Shown piece after piece: positions 33,066 through 42,765 of a stretch of 64,000 nt of DNA. The position numbers were made by a program, and so were the translations under genes. The stretch covers positions 62,001 through 126,000 of the forward strand of contig CAMVIM010000003.1 of assembly GCA_947167515.1 (NCBI GenBank), in the 5' to 3' direction. Numbering within the stretch: the first letter of the stretch is position 1; each line of letters starts with the position of its first letter. The notes beneath the pieces were generated by a model. That model was not told the origin of the DNA, did not search any database, and saw nothing but the letters and a program-made list of their open reading frames with translations. Source of the stretch: an uncultured Prevotellaceae bacterium (GTDB lineage: Bacteria > Bacteroidota > Bacteroidia > Bacteroidales > Bacteroidaceae).

Positions 33066-35300
33066 TTACTTCTTTTTCTTAGGCAGAGCGAAGTACCAAA
33101 CCGATGGGTCTTTCAGTTTCGTGTACAGTGTCGCGTCGAAGCCTTCGACAGCGGATGCATTGTCAGTTGCGGCCCTGGTGCCTCTATTGGCAATCTTCTT
33201 GGCAAGCCACTCTGTGCCTTCATAACCTGATGCGTTCTTGTGCTCGGCAATGCGGACAAGGTCGGTGAAGCGGTTGCCTTCGAAGGCGGTCTCAAGTGCC
33301 AGTTCATCAACGATGATGTTTTCTACGGCATTGATGATGTCCTCTTGTTCTGGCTCATTCTCCAAGTCAACGCCCTGTGCGAGCAGCAGTTTGGCGTAAT
33401 CATAATACACACTGTCACGATAGCCTGAGATGTTGGTTGTCACTTCGTTGTTGGCTGATGTCCAGTTGCCCACACCTGTTCCTCTGGCATGGATGCCGTA
33501 GGTTTTGTTCCAAGCGTCATCCTTGAAGTTGAGGAAGGTGTTGAACTTGCGCAGCTGGATGGAGTCAGTCACGTAGTACATGGCGCCGTAGGTGCCGTAA
33601 GAGATGGAGTCGTTTTCAAGGGTGTCTCTCACGAGTTCATCGTTGCGGGTGGTACCCGTGTATTCAACAAAATCTCCGTTTTCATCGTAGTAGTAGAAGA
33701 TGCCGGTCTCCACATCCTTGTAGTGATAGGCATCGTTTCTCTTGTCGTAATAGATGAGGCGGCCTTCGTCGTCGTATTTTTCAGGATATCGATTGACAAT
33801 CTTTGGCAAAGAGTACTGGTTGATACCGTCCTTCAGGATGGCGAAGGCGAACTCTGGATAGCCGGCACGGTTGATGGCCTCGGCCAGTCGCAACCAGATG
33901 AGTACCTTGCGGTAGATGGGGATGGTGTAGTAGAATGCGGATCCCTTGGCTGCCTTGGAGCAGAGAGGGTAAGGTTCGCCTTCGTAGGTGAGGTTCTCGG
34001 TAGAGTTGGCACTACCATTGCCATTGGAATTGCCGTAGCGAGCATCGCAGTTCTTGATGTAGGAAACAATGGGAGACTGGGTGTTGGTACCTTGGTAATT
34101 GACATAGGTCTGGTGGTTGGCTACATCCTGGAAGGCATTGGATGGAGCATACTGACGCTTGTAATTACGGGTGACTGAGATGGCACCGACAGCCTCCACC
34201 TCTGTCTCACCTTCATCGGTCTCGCTGGTGGAGGTTGACTGTGAAGAGGAAGGGGTGTAACCATAGATGTCAGCTACGCGGGTGAGCATCTTGCCAAGAC
34301 CGGCATTGGCAGAGCTTGGAATGAGCGAGATGACCTCGTTTCTGTCTGCTGTGTAGGTGTAGTTGGAAGCCCAGTTGCCCCAACCGTTAGCATTGCTGTA
34401 ATTAATGGTCGTGCCTGTGAGAGTGCGCACAGCCGAGCAATATTGCAGGTAGAGGGGTGTGGTTTCGCTCTTCAGATACTTGTAGTAGTATTGAGCTGCA
34501 TTCTCGTAATCGTCCTTAGAGGCACCACGCAACAGGTACATGTCGCCAAGCAAGACGTTGACGGGAATCATCATCAGACGTGCATGTACGGATACGGAAG
34601 GGGCACCAGTGTCCCACTTTCCGTCGGGATCGGATGCCGAACCGTATTGTGGGTAGGGGGTGTTGACGCAGTTGAGCAGCCCGTCTTCGATGACTTTATC
34701 AATGAGATTGTCTTTGTTCACCATGCCGTTTGCATAGTCGAAGTTGTCGAGAACACCGAGATTGTTGACAGGCTCAGTGATGAAAGGCACCTCCTTGTAG
34801 TTCTTGACCAACTGGAGATAGGCCCATGCACGGATGGCTTTCACCTGAGCGTACTCAGGAATCATAAACTTTTCGTTGGCCTTGACAGCATTCGTGTCGG
34901 CATAGTGGATGTAGAAGTTGCAGTTGTTGATGACATTGTAGTAGTCGCTCACTTGCAACATGGAGCAGCTCTTGTTGTTCTCGCTGCGGTCAAGCAGGTA
35001 GGTGTTGTCTGCATTGAGACCGAAACTGGAGATGGCGTTGAGTGTGTCGGTGGTGTACTCGGTCGAGGTGACGAGGTCACCACGAATTTCACCAAGAATG
35101 ACCTGACGCTCTGCCACGTCTTGCATGGCGCGCATGATGCCGAGGTAGGAGTAGAGCGTGTCTTGCGCATTGCTGTAAGCCTTGTCGCCCGTATCTACAG
35201 TCATCATGTCCTCGCAGGAGCTTAAGCCCCCCAGCCCCCAAAGGGGGAGGGCTATCGCTGCTGCGCGAAGGATGTATTTCTTTATTCTGTTGATTGTCAT
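33066..35300 (-). CDS. SusD/RagB-family nutrient-binding lipoprotein (second pair)
   Basis: 744 residues, larger than typical SusD (about 550-600). It caps its SusC partner and delivers glycan or peptide to it. The lipobox LSSC places the lipidated Cys at residue 29. Its signal peptide is in part encoded by a GC-rich repeat element (A-L-P-L-W-G-L-G-G-L just before the lipobox). Typical SusD features: Tyr/Trp-rich TPR helices (IRAWAYLQLVKNYKEVPF) and the C-terminal stretch LALETAFEGNRFTDLVRIAEH. Last gene of the seven-gene operon, 63 bp after SusC. Confidence 0.9.
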   Translation of the reverse strand: MTINRIKKYILRAAAIALPLWGLGGLSSCEDMMTVDTGDKAYSNAQDTLYSYLGIMRAMQDVAERQVILGEIRGDLVTSTEYTTDTLNAISSFGLNADNTYLLDRSENNKSCSMLQVSDYYNVINNCNFYIHYADTNAVKANEKFMIPEYAQVKAIRAWAYLQLVKNYKEVPFITEPVNNLGVLDNFDYANGMVNKDNLIDKVIEDGLLNCVNTPYPQYGSASDPDGKWDTGAPSVSVHARLMMIPVNVLLGDMYLLRGASKDDYENAAQYYYKYLKSETTPLYLQYCSAVRTLTGTTINYSNANGWGNWASNYTYTADRNEVISLIPSSANAGLGKMLTRVADIYGYTPSSSQSTSTSETDEGETEVEAVGAISVTRNYKRQYAPSNAFQDVANHQTYVNYQGTNTQSPIVSYIKNCDARYGNSNGNGSANSTENLTYEGEPYPLCSKAAKGSAFYYTIPIYRKVLIWLRLAEAINRAGYPEFAFAILKDGINQYSLPKIVNRYPEKYDDEGRLIYYDKRNDAYHYKDVETGIFYYYDENGDFVEYTGTTRNDELVRDTLENDSISYGTYGAMYYVTDSIQLRKFNTFLNFKDDAWNKTYGIHARGTGVGNWTSANNEVTTNISGYRDSVYYDYAKLLLAQGVDLENEPEQEDIINAVENIIVDELALETAFEGNRFTDLVRIAEHKNASGYEGTEWLAKKIANRGTRAATDNASAVEGFDATLYTKLKDPSVWYFALPKKKK
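35222..35252 (+). repeat. GC-rich palindromic element, copy C (in susD signal peptide)
   Basis: TTAAGCCCCCCAGCCCCC followed by AAAGGGGGAGGGC. Bases 35223-35251 are the exact inverse of 35338-35366. Translated on the minus strand as the hydrophobic core of the SusD lipoprotein signal. Confidence 0.9.
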
Positions 35301-35336
35301 AATATAATATTTTTGAATGGTTGTTTTGTTGCGTAA

Positions 35337-35366
35337 ACCCTCCCCCTTTGGGGGCTGGGGGGCTTA
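35337..35366 (-). repeat. GC-rich palindromic element, copy D (after susC)
   Basis: ACCCTCCCCCTTTGGGGG followed by CTGGGGGGCTTA. The TTA at its end is the susC stop codon (TAA). Forms a 29-bp perfect inverted repeat with copy C; the 86-bp loop contains the susD ribosome-binding region and start codon. Confidence 0.9.
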
Positions 35367-38300
35367 CAGGTTGATTTTAACACCAAGATTGAAACTTCTG
35401 TTGCTGGGGAGCAGACCGGCATCAATACCTTGATAGAGCACACTGTTGCCACAGGAGAACTCGGGGTCTTTGCCTGTGTATTTGGTGAGCGTGAAAAGGT
35501 TGTTAGTTTCAGCCCAGATAGTCAACCCCTGAATCCAAGAGGCATTGAGGGGAAGCTCGTAGGAAAGACGGATCTTCTTGAGCTTGAAGTAGGAGCCGTC
35601 TTCAATCCATCGGTCGGAGAAGCGCTCGTTGTTCACCCATTCTTCAGACTCAGGTGACATGGCACGGGGCAGAAGGGCGTTGTCGCCATCGTAGGTCCAA
35701 CGGTTGACGGCTGCTTTGGTCTGGTTGTAGAACGTGTTGAGCGACTCCAGCTGTGAACGTTGATAGTTGTAGATATCATTGCCGACAGAGTACTTGAAGT
35801 GGATGTCCAGACTCCAACGCTTGTAGGAAAGGTTGGTGTAGATGGTACCATAGATGTCGGGGTTGGGGTCGCCAATCAAGGTCTTGTCGCCCTCGTCGAT
35901 GATACCGTTGTCATCGATGTCAACGAAGTGTACATCACCAGCTGAGAAGTTGCGGTAGGGTGAGCTTGTGATACCGGTAGGATACTTCAAGTAGCCGTCT
36001 CGGCTTGCCGTGGTGGCGTGTGAAGCTGCTTCGTCGGAGGCAAACACGCCTGCGGTCTTGTAGCCGTAGAACACACCAGCGGAGTTACCTACAGAGGTGA
36101 GCACCTCTGCACCGTAGATGTTGTTGACGATGTCACCCTCAGGCAGGGATGTAATCTTGTTCTTGTAGTGTCCCATCGTGGCACCGATTTGCCACTTGAA
36201 GTCTTTGGCATTGAGCAGAATGATGTTGGCACGTACATCTACACCCACGTTGCGGAGCGAACCGCCATTGCACCAGTAGCTGGTGAGACCAGACATGTAG
36301 TTGATGCTCTTCTGGGTGATGAGGTTGCTCGTGTTGGACACGTAGAAGTCGGCACCAGCCTGAACGCGGTTGTTGAAGAACGAACCATTGAGGCCGAGAT
36401 TCCATCGACGGGTGGTTTCCCACTGGATGGCAGGGTTCTCGATGTTTTCGAGCTGGAGCGCAGTGGCTGTCTTGAGGAACATGTAAGATTTGAAGTAGGT
36501 GCGGGCTACGGAGTAGTCGATGTTGTCGTTACCAGACTCGTCGTAACCAGCGGTCAGTTTCAGATAGTCGAGACCCCGTACGTTGCTCAGCCACTTCTCG
36601 TTGGTGAGCACCCAACCAGCTTGGATGCTGGGGAAGATGCCCCAACGCACACCGAACATCTTGACACCTTCGCTGGCTTTCTTGCCGAAGCGTGAAGAAG
36701 TTTCGGCAGAGAGGGTCCCTTCGAGGATGTAGGTGTTCTTGACTGCCCAACGAGCCTGGGCATAGTAGGCGAGGTTGTTCCAACCATCCTGATTACCTTC
36801 GACTGAACGGAACTTGGTCGTCATGTTCGGCATATTGTCGTTACCAGTGTCGTAGGAACGCATGTAAGAGTCGGAGAAACGATTGCTGGTGAAGCGGAGA
36901 CCGCCGAAGACAGCGATGTCGTGCATGCCATAGTTGTTGTTCCAGTTCACGCGCAGCTCTTCATACACGGATGTCTCTTTCGAGAAGAGTGACTTCACCA
37001 CAGAAGTGACCTCGCCATAACCTTCATAGACGAAGATGGGCGCACCAGCTTCTGGAAGGTAGTACTTCTCGTTGGAGCGATTGAGCTGATAGGCAAAGCG
37101 GTTGGTGATGTTCAATTGCTTGTTGACTTCCCACTTGGGCATGATGTTGAGGTTGAACTGAGTCACCTCCTGGCGGTTCTTGTTGTCGCCATCGCCATTT
37201 GAAAGAATCCAGTAGGGGTTGTCGAGTGCCACGTTCACACCATAGGCACTGGCAAAGTCGAAAGGATAGTTGTCGTCTTTGTCTCTTCTGTACTTACCTG
37301 CGTAAACAGATGAGCGATGCAACTGGCTGTCATCACCTGTGTAGTAACCATACTTCGACAGGAAAGGTGCCTGAATGAGACCCAGCACATTGGGAGATGA
37401 AAGGGTTTGCGAAGTGTAGGACTCGGCCCAACCGTTGTCGCGAAGGTTGTTTGACAACTTGGAGTAGGAGAGGTCGAGCTGAGTGGAGAGGTTCTTGATG
37501 AGCTTGATGTCCGTGTTGAAACGGATGTTGAGACGGTCAAAACCATTCTCCTTGGCCGTTGACTTCGAGTTGGTGTAACCCAGCGAGAGGTTGTACATGG
37601 CCACATCGTCACCACCTTGCACGTTCACCTTGTAGTTCTGGGTGGCTGCCGTGCGGTACAATCCGTCTGACCAGTCGGTATCGTTGTGATACATGGGATA
37701 CCAGTAGTAGGAGGGGTCGTTGTTGAGGAATCGGATGGCTGTGCTGGCTGTGGTGTGCTCTGAACCATATTCGGTCGTACCCATCAAGTCACTGATGTAG
37801 CCACGATATTGGCTGGCGTTCATCATGGGGGTGAGCGATGGTTTCAGTTCGAAGCCTGCATTGACGCTCACGTTAATCTTCGTGGCCATAGAGTGGCCGC
37901 GTTTGGTGTTGATGATTACGACACCGTTGCCACCACGTGCACCATAAAGGGCGGTGGCGTTCTTCATCACTTCAACAGATTCGATGTCTTCGGGGTCGAG
38001 ACCTGCCAGCAGGTTGTTGAAGAAACCATCGTGGATGCTGGTGCGATCCAGCTGCGGATCCATCACCATGCCGTCGAGGATGATGAGTGGCTGTGCATTG
38101 ATGTTGAGAGAGTTGAGACCTCGGATGAACATCGCTGCACCCTGTCCGCGCATACCTGAGCGGTTGATGGTGTGGATGTCGCCAGAGAGACGGGTGTCAA
38201 TCTCTTCATCGATGGTGACCGCAGAGGTGTTGTCCAGGATGGCTGTTGCACCGGCTGTGATTTTCGTGGAGGGTGCATAGACAGCGTTGAACTTGCTGCT

Positions 38301-38684
38301 GTACATGCCTACAGAGGGAGCTGTGGCTCCATCGAAACTCACCTGCACATCGTTGTATTCGAGCACGGTGACATAGAGTGAGTTGATGAATACGGGTACT
38401 TTCAGTGTGTATTTCCCATCTTCGCCAGTCATGACTGAATAGCGGCTGTTGCCGTAGGCTTGCACTCTGGCTCCATCGATGGGTGCTTTGGTGGCGGCGT
38501 CATAGACGTAGCCGCTCACTTCCTTCATCTCGTACTGAGGAACTTGGGCAGCAGCATTTCTCGCCCTTGCTGGCTGTGCTGCCGGTTCATCAGCTTCCTG
38601 CGCAAAGAGGGTAGTCGCTCCTGATAACATCATGAGACCTATACCGAGGCGAAGAAAGCCTTTATGAATATTTTGATTTTTCAT
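35364..38684 (-). CDS. SusC/RagA TonB-linked outer-membrane channel (second pair)
   Basis: 1106 residues. TonB-dependent importer. Signal peptide (1-28, ending LFAQE), a low-complexity Ala/Arg/Pro insert (about 30-50), a carboxypeptidase-like regulatory domain (about 55-145, VSGYVYDAATKAPIDGARVQ), the plug (about 165-275, with SVEVMKNATALYGARGGNGV, the SusC hallmark), then a 22-strand barrel. Ends SFNLGVKINL: the final residue is Leu where the first SusC and most outer-membrane proteins end in Phe. The stop codon lies inside repeat copy D. Confidence 0.95.
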   Translation of the reverse strand: MKNQNIHKGFLRLGIGLMMLSGATTLFAQEADEPAAQPARARNAAAQVPQYEMKEVSGYVYDAATKAPIDGARVQAYGNSRYSVMTGEDGKYTLKVPVFINSLYVTVLEYNDVQVSFDGATAPSVGMYSSKFNAVYAPSTKITAGATAILDNTSAVTIDEEIDTRLSGDIHTINRSGMRGQGAAMFIRGLNSLNINAQPLIILDGMVMDPQLDRTSIHDGFFNNLLAGLDPEDIESVEVMKNATALYGARGGNGVVIINTKRGHSMATKINVSVNAGFELKPSLTPMMNASQYRGYISDLMGTTEYGSEHTTASTAIRFLNNDPSYYWYPMYHNDTDWSDGLYRTAATQNYKVNVQGGDDVAMYNLSLGYTNSKSTAKENGFDRLNIRFNTDIKLIKNLSTQLDLSYSKLSNNLRDNGWAESYTSQTLSSPNVLGLIQAPFLSKYGYYTGDDSQLHRSSVYAGKYRRDKDDNYPFDFASAYGVNVALDNPYWILSNGDGDNKNRQEVTQFNLNIMPKWEVNKQLNITNRFAYQLNRSNEKYYLPEAGAPIFVYEGYGEVTSVVKSLFSKETSVYEELRVNWNNNYGMHDIAVFGGLRFTSNRFSDSYMRSYDTGNDNMPNMTTKFRSVEGNQDGWNNLAYYAQARWAVKNTYILEGTLSAETSSRFGKKASEGVKMFGVRWGIFPSIQAGWVLTNEKWLSNVRGLDYLKLTAGYDESGNDNIDYSVARTYFKSYMFLKTATALQLENIENPAIQWETTRRWNLGLNGSFFNNRVQAGADFYVSNTSNLITQKSINYMSGLTSYWCNGGSLRNVGVDVRANIILLNAKDFKWQIGATMGHYKNKITSLPEGDIVNNIYGAEVLTSVGNSAGVFYGYKTAGVFASDEAASHATTASRDGYLKYPTGITSSPYRNFSAGDVHFVDIDDNGIIDEGDKTLIGDPNPDIYGTIYTNLSYKRWSLDIHFKYSVGNDIYNYQRSQLESLNTFYNQTKAAVNRWTYDGDNALLPRAMSPESEEWVNNERFSDRWIEDGSYFKLKKIRLSYELPLNASWIQGLTIWAETNNLFTLTKYTGKDPEFSCGNSVLYQGIDAGLLPSNRSFNLGVKINL

Positions 38685-38707
38685 GTTCTTGTTATTTAGG
38701 AGTTTTA

Positions 38708-40615
38708 TTATTCATCGTTTTTGTTACCATTATCCAGTGCCCAGTCTTTGGGTTTCAGGATGATGGAGTTCACCCAGATTTCACGGCTGTAGTATGATTT
38801 GTCACTGTTGGTGAAATTGCTCTTGATGTAAACTACAGGGTAGGCATTATCGGAAATTCTATAGTAACATACGGGGAACTCGAAATCTTTGGCAACCAGA
38901 ATCGTGTCGGTGTAGCATAGTTCACCCTGCTCGTTCCAATGGATACCTTTGTTGATGAAGTGCTTGTTCTTTCCATCTTCGTTGAACTTCTGACCTTTTC
39001 CGTCGATGGCATCAAGGTCGGGATTCACAAACTGGACAGGAGTTGTCACGCGCTTCTCTTCGGTGTCGTAATAAAGCTGTACATAGAATGAGTTGGGCAG
39101 TTTATCGAGTGTGTTGTAGTTGATGACTACATAGATGTCGTATTTGCATGACAAAACGTTGGTCAGCTTGAAGTAAGCACCTGGCTGTGAGGTCGTTTTA
39201 GCTGGCATCACTCGGCAGACGTTATATTTGAAGATGGAGTCGATGGTGACTTTTTGACCCTCCTCTTCTTGATTCTCGCTTGGGATGATGATGTCAGGCT
39301 TGTCATAGGTGAGCGAGTAGTGTGGGACGATTGTTGCTTGATTGTCTTTCGACTCATAAGAGAGTTCGTCAATCTCAGGTGCATAAATCTTGTAAGGCCA
39401 GTTGATGTTGTTCTGTATGTAGGCATAACCATTGCTCACCTCCACAGGGTCTTCGCCTCCGAACAGGGAACCGTAGTCATCCACCTCAACCACGTTGTAG
39501 CGATTGGTCTGGTTGAGTGTGCCGGTTTTCTTGAACTTGGTGCCTGCTGTGGAACGAAGTGAGTCTGAGACATTGATTTCTTCAATGGTGCTGATGGGCT
39601 TCTTTTCATACTGCCAGTTAGCGTTGAAGGCCAAATTCTCGCAGATGGCACTGTTTGCGTAGAAGTTTGTCAAGGAGTCTAACTCAGCCTCTGTGAATTC
39701 CGTGATTTTACCCTCAATGGTCGTGTCGGCGCCAGTTTCCGTCTGGGTGTTCACATCCTGCTTGTACAGGGTTTTGAAGTGGAAGTACTTCTGCGTGTTC
39801 TCCAGGAGGGATTTCCATACGTTGTTGGTGGGCATAATCATGGCATAGCAAGAGTCCTCACGGTCGAGAAGGGCACCCATATAAATGTTTGTATAATAAT
39901 TATAGGTATAGGTGATGGAATCGACCCAAGTCTTCACACCATTGATGGTCGGGCCTTCTGTTGAGGAATACTCGTCGAACTCAGTCCTTTCATAGCTCTT
40001 GATGAAGTCGTTGAGCATGCTGAGGTCTTCGCGGGAGCCGATGTACTCGTACAGGTTAGGCCGAAAAGAGAGAGGGTCTCGCATCACATAAAGCAGACCG
40101 TTGGAGATAGGCTCTGAACTGGGGATAGCCTGCACACCTTCAATGGTGTGGTTATTCAAGTCTATCGTCGCAGACTTACTGTTGAAAAGCTCAATCTTTC
40201 TCTCGCCAGTGCCATTCATCGTGTAGCTGTAGCGAGCCATCGTGTTGCGGATGAATTCCTTCTCCAGCTGATAGATGTCTTCGCGGCTGCCTGTGTTGAG
40301 AATGTTCATATAGTAGTCATAGTCGAACGTACCGTTCTGGGGAGCCCAGACCGTGAATGACTGATCGCCGTTCAGCAGGTCGGCGTATGTCTTCGTGCTG
40401 GTCTTTTTCTCGGTTTCGGAATAATAGACGCGCTGCAAGATGTCGGCATAGTCGCTCAACTGGCTGTTGCTCTGGATGTTCTCCCAGATGGTGTGCTTGC
40501 CAGCCGCAGCCGATGATATGTCGAAATGGTCGTCGGAGCAGGCGCTGATGCCAGCAGCGAGTGCTGCTGTCATCAGTGAACCTGTGAGCCATTTACTGAT
40601 ATTGTTGATTTTCAT
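38708..40615 (-). CDS. Fasciclin (FAS1)-domain surface lipoprotein, 635 residues
   Basis: Lipobox ISAC with lipidated Cys near residue 26. The N-terminal half carries FAS1-like features: repeated L-x-D-Y-A-D-I-L-Q pattern, FTVWAPQNGTFDYDYYMNIL, EFIRNTMARYSYTM, and IEGVQAIPSSEPISNGLLYV, where the S-N-G-x-L-x-V-x-D pattern is the second FAS1 block. The C-terminal part is beta-rich without a recognised family. Between two SusCD pairs, 23 bp upstream of the second SusC, so it likely acts as a SusE/F-like surface ligand-binding partner. That role is inference. Confidence 0.8.
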   Translation of the reverse strand: MKINNISKWLTGSLMTAALAAGISACSDDHFDISSAAAGKHTIWENIQSNSQLSDYADILQRVYYSETEKKTSTKTYADLLNGDQSFTVWAPQNGTFDYDYYMNILNTGSREDIYQLEKEFIRNTMARYSYTMNGTGERKIELFNSKSATIDLNNHTIEGVQAIPSSEPISNGLLYVMRDPLSFRPNLYEYIGSREDLSMLNDFIKSYERTEFDEYSSTEGPTINGVKTWVDSITYTYNYYTNIYMGALLDREDSCYAMIMPTNNVWKSLLENTQKYFHFKTLYKQDVNTQTETGADTTIEGKITEFTEAELDSLTNFYANSAICENLAFNANWQYEKKPISTIEEINVSDSLRSTAGTKFKKTGTLNQTNRYNVVEVDDYGSLFGGEDPVEVSNGYAYIQNNINWPYKIYAPEIDELSYESKDNQATIVPHYSLTYDKPDIIIPSENQEEEGQKVTIDSIFKYNVCRVMPAKTTSQPGAYFKLTNVLSCKYDIYVVINYNTLDKLPNSFYVQLYYDTEEKRVTTPVQFVNPDLDAIDGKGQKFNEDGKNKHFINKGIHWNEQGELCYTDTILVAKDFEFPVCYYRISDNAYPVVYIKSNFTNSDKSYYSREIWVNSIILKPKDWALDNGNKNDE

Positions 40616-40633
40616 ATTTTTTCATTTATTGGT

Positions 40634-42754
40634 TTACCAAATGTCTTCGTTATATTCGCCAGCGTAGATGGCCTTGGGAACAAGTTCAATGTAGTCATAG
40701 AAGAACTCTTTCTTGGGGTCATCAAGTACAGACTTGAAACGGATCCAATAGGTTGCACCTGCCTCAAGTGTACCCGTGAAGATAATCTTACGAACGTGAC
40801 CAGAGATGTCGCGGGCTGTATGGCCTGAATTGCGATAGATGTACTTCGGACCTTTCATGAAGCCCATGTTGCGCATGGTCTTCTGGTTTTCGTAGAGTGC
40901 CGTGGAGTCGCCGACTGTTGCGGTAATCTGGTCTTCAGATACCCAACCTGTCAAGTCTGTATTCACACCCGTAGAACGCAAGTCGAGAGGTACGCCGATG
41001 GCGGGTAGGTTGCGTGGGTTCTTGCCGAGATACACCTGCACCATGCCACGACGGTCACTGGTCCACACACCATAACGGAGTTCGTAGGTACCCGTGTAGG
41101 GAACGGGTGGTAGTTTCATCGTAAAGTCAACCTTGCCACGGATGTTGAACTCATCCATCTGGAAGTCAACCCATCCACCATCGTCTCCAGCCCAGCCTGT
41201 GTTAGGCATGTACTCAAGTTCTGTCTCCGCAGTGGCTTCGTAGATGTTGTCAAAGTAGTCGTTGGGGAAGAACCAGGAGTCGATGCGGTTCTGACGGATT
41301 TCGTTTGTCAGCAGTTCAGGGAAGAGTGCTGTCACGTCGTAACGCATACGTTCGTTCAATATCTTGGTCGGCACATCAAGGTTCCACAACAGGATGTCGT
41401 CGATGGGGTAGTAGAAACCGTTACGTGCCTCCATGGGACGACCCTCATTGTCTTCCTTGATGAGGATGCCAGGAATGTTGACCGAGCTATTCATCTCGCG
41501 ATAGTCAGACTGGCGGTACTCTGATTTACGGTTGATGCGACGCTGAACTTCACCAGCAATTCGGCAACCGGTAATCTTCATAGAACGGCGCTGAACACCC
41601 ATCGTTTCCCAATATTCCCACACGTTCACGCTGAAGCTGGTTTTACCTGTGCTTTGTTCATTCTTTCGTGTGGCTGGTGTGACACCATATTCGTTGGCAA
41701 AAGTAACCATTGTTCTGGTTGTCAGCTTTTCCGGAAGGATGTGGTATGCCACGAACTGGTTGAGCCAGTTGTACTCGTTTTCGTAGTCATCTTCCCAGCT
41801 AGTTTTATTGCCTTGGTTAGTTTCGTCATCAAAGTTGTTGTGTTCGCGGACGTATTCCTTCAGAGAAGCGAGGTCGGTGATGCCATTTGTTTCGAAGACA
41901 TCATCGGTCTCAACAAACACCGTGTAGCCGTAGTTACGCTTGTCGGGGAAGAGGCCTGAATAGCGGTCACTACCTGTGTAGTACTCAGCCTGCACTTTTG
42001 TGCCCAACTTGTCGTAGTGCTTGTCTTCCCACTCTGTATCCTTGAACTTGTTGATTTTCTCATCCCATCCAGTCAAGGAAAGCAGTTCACCGAATTTCTG
42101 CATGTTGTCGGTTCCGATAATCATTTCGGCGATGCTGGCTTTCGAGGGTGAAAGCACATGGTCAACGGTGTGGATGTAACCATTCTCCACCTCAATGTCT
42201 CCATCGACTATCTTTGAGTTGATGTTGATGTAGATGATGGTGTTGTTGTCCTCGTCGTTGCCATAGGATGGGGTGATGTATCGGCCATTCATGTTGGTCA
42301 AACTCAGTGGCTCGTTGTTCGAGAACGAGGTGGTTTGGAATGCTTCGTCGTTTCCGTTCTCAATGATGGAATTAAAGACGATGTCCTCTGCCACGGAGTC
42401 GGGAAGCTCGTTGATGTCGGTTGAAGAAACTTCGCCGATTTCCAGCAATGAGTCGATATACAAAGCAATGGCTTCGTTCGTTGGAGCAAAGCAAGTGTAG
42501 TTACCGCGAGCATCCAGCAATTCCTTCAGTGTGGAGGCCGAACGTTTGCTCAGGTGAACTCTGCTCAAGATGGTGAGGTAACTGCTGAAAGTTTCGGGAT
42601 TGTTCTCGAAGTGGTCTGTCATCATCTCACCCGTGAAGGTGTAGAGAGAACTCTCATCGATATTTTCCGAACAAGAATTCAGCGTTACTGCGGAGATGGC
42701 TGCAAGGAGCAGGGTGGCTCCGCAATATTTCTTAATATAATTCATCATTTTCAT
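40634..42754 (-). CDS. Fasciclin (FAS1)-domain surface lipoprotein, 706 residues
   Basis: Lipobox NSCS (Cys near residue 28). First FAS1 block: SSYLTILSRVHLSKRSAS, then GNYTCFAPTNEAIALYIDSL and the second block VDGDIEVENGYIHTVDHVLSP. Further FAS1-like features around residues 220-340 (LVAYHILPEKLTTR type). The C-terminal 200 residues form a beta-sandwich-like module (YTGTYELRYGVWTSDRRGMV, then FYDYIELVPKAIY) without a recognised fold name. Spaced 11 bp from SusD upstream and 18 bp from the next FAS1 gene. Confidence 0.82.
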   Translation of the reverse strand: MKMMNYIKKYCGATLLLAAISAVTLNSCSENIDESSLYTFTGEMMTDHFENNPETFSSYLTILSRVHLSKRSASTLKELLDARGNYTCFAPTNEAIALYIDSLLEIGEVSSTDINELPDSVAEDIVFNSIIENGNDEAFQTTSFSNNEPLSLTNMNGRYITPSYGNDEDNNTIIYININSKIVDGDIEVENGYIHTVDHVLSPSKASIAEMIIGTDNMQKFGELLSLTGWDEKINKFKDTEWEDKHYDKLGTKVQAEYYTGSDRYSGLFPDKRNYGYTVFVETDDVFETNGITDLASLKEYVREHNNFDDETNQGNKTSWEDDYENEYNWLNQFVAYHILPEKLTTRTMVTFANEYGVTPATRKNEQSTGKTSFSVNVWEYWETMGVQRRSMKITGCRIAGEVQRRINRKSEYRQSDYREMNSSVNIPGILIKEDNEGRPMEARNGFYYPIDDILLWNLDVPTKILNERMRYDVTALFPELLTNEIRQNRIDSWFFPNDYFDNIYEATAETELEYMPNTGWAGDDGGWVDFQMDEFNIRGKVDFTMKLPPVPYTGTYELRYGVWTSDRRGMVQVYLGKNPRNLPAIGVPLDLRSTGVNTDLTGWVSEDQITATVGDSTALYENQKTMRNMGFMKGPKYIYRNSGHTARDISGHVRKIIFTGTLEAGATYWIRFKSVLDDPKKEFFYDYIELVPKAIYAGEYNEDIW

Positions 42755-42765
42755 TGTTCTTTAGG

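Noticed and set aside
33489-38380. Several plus-strand frames of 100-260 codons opposite the SusC/SusD genes
   Set aside because: They mirror GC-biased codons of the minus-strand genes and show no domains; the coding strand is clear from SusC/SusD motifs.
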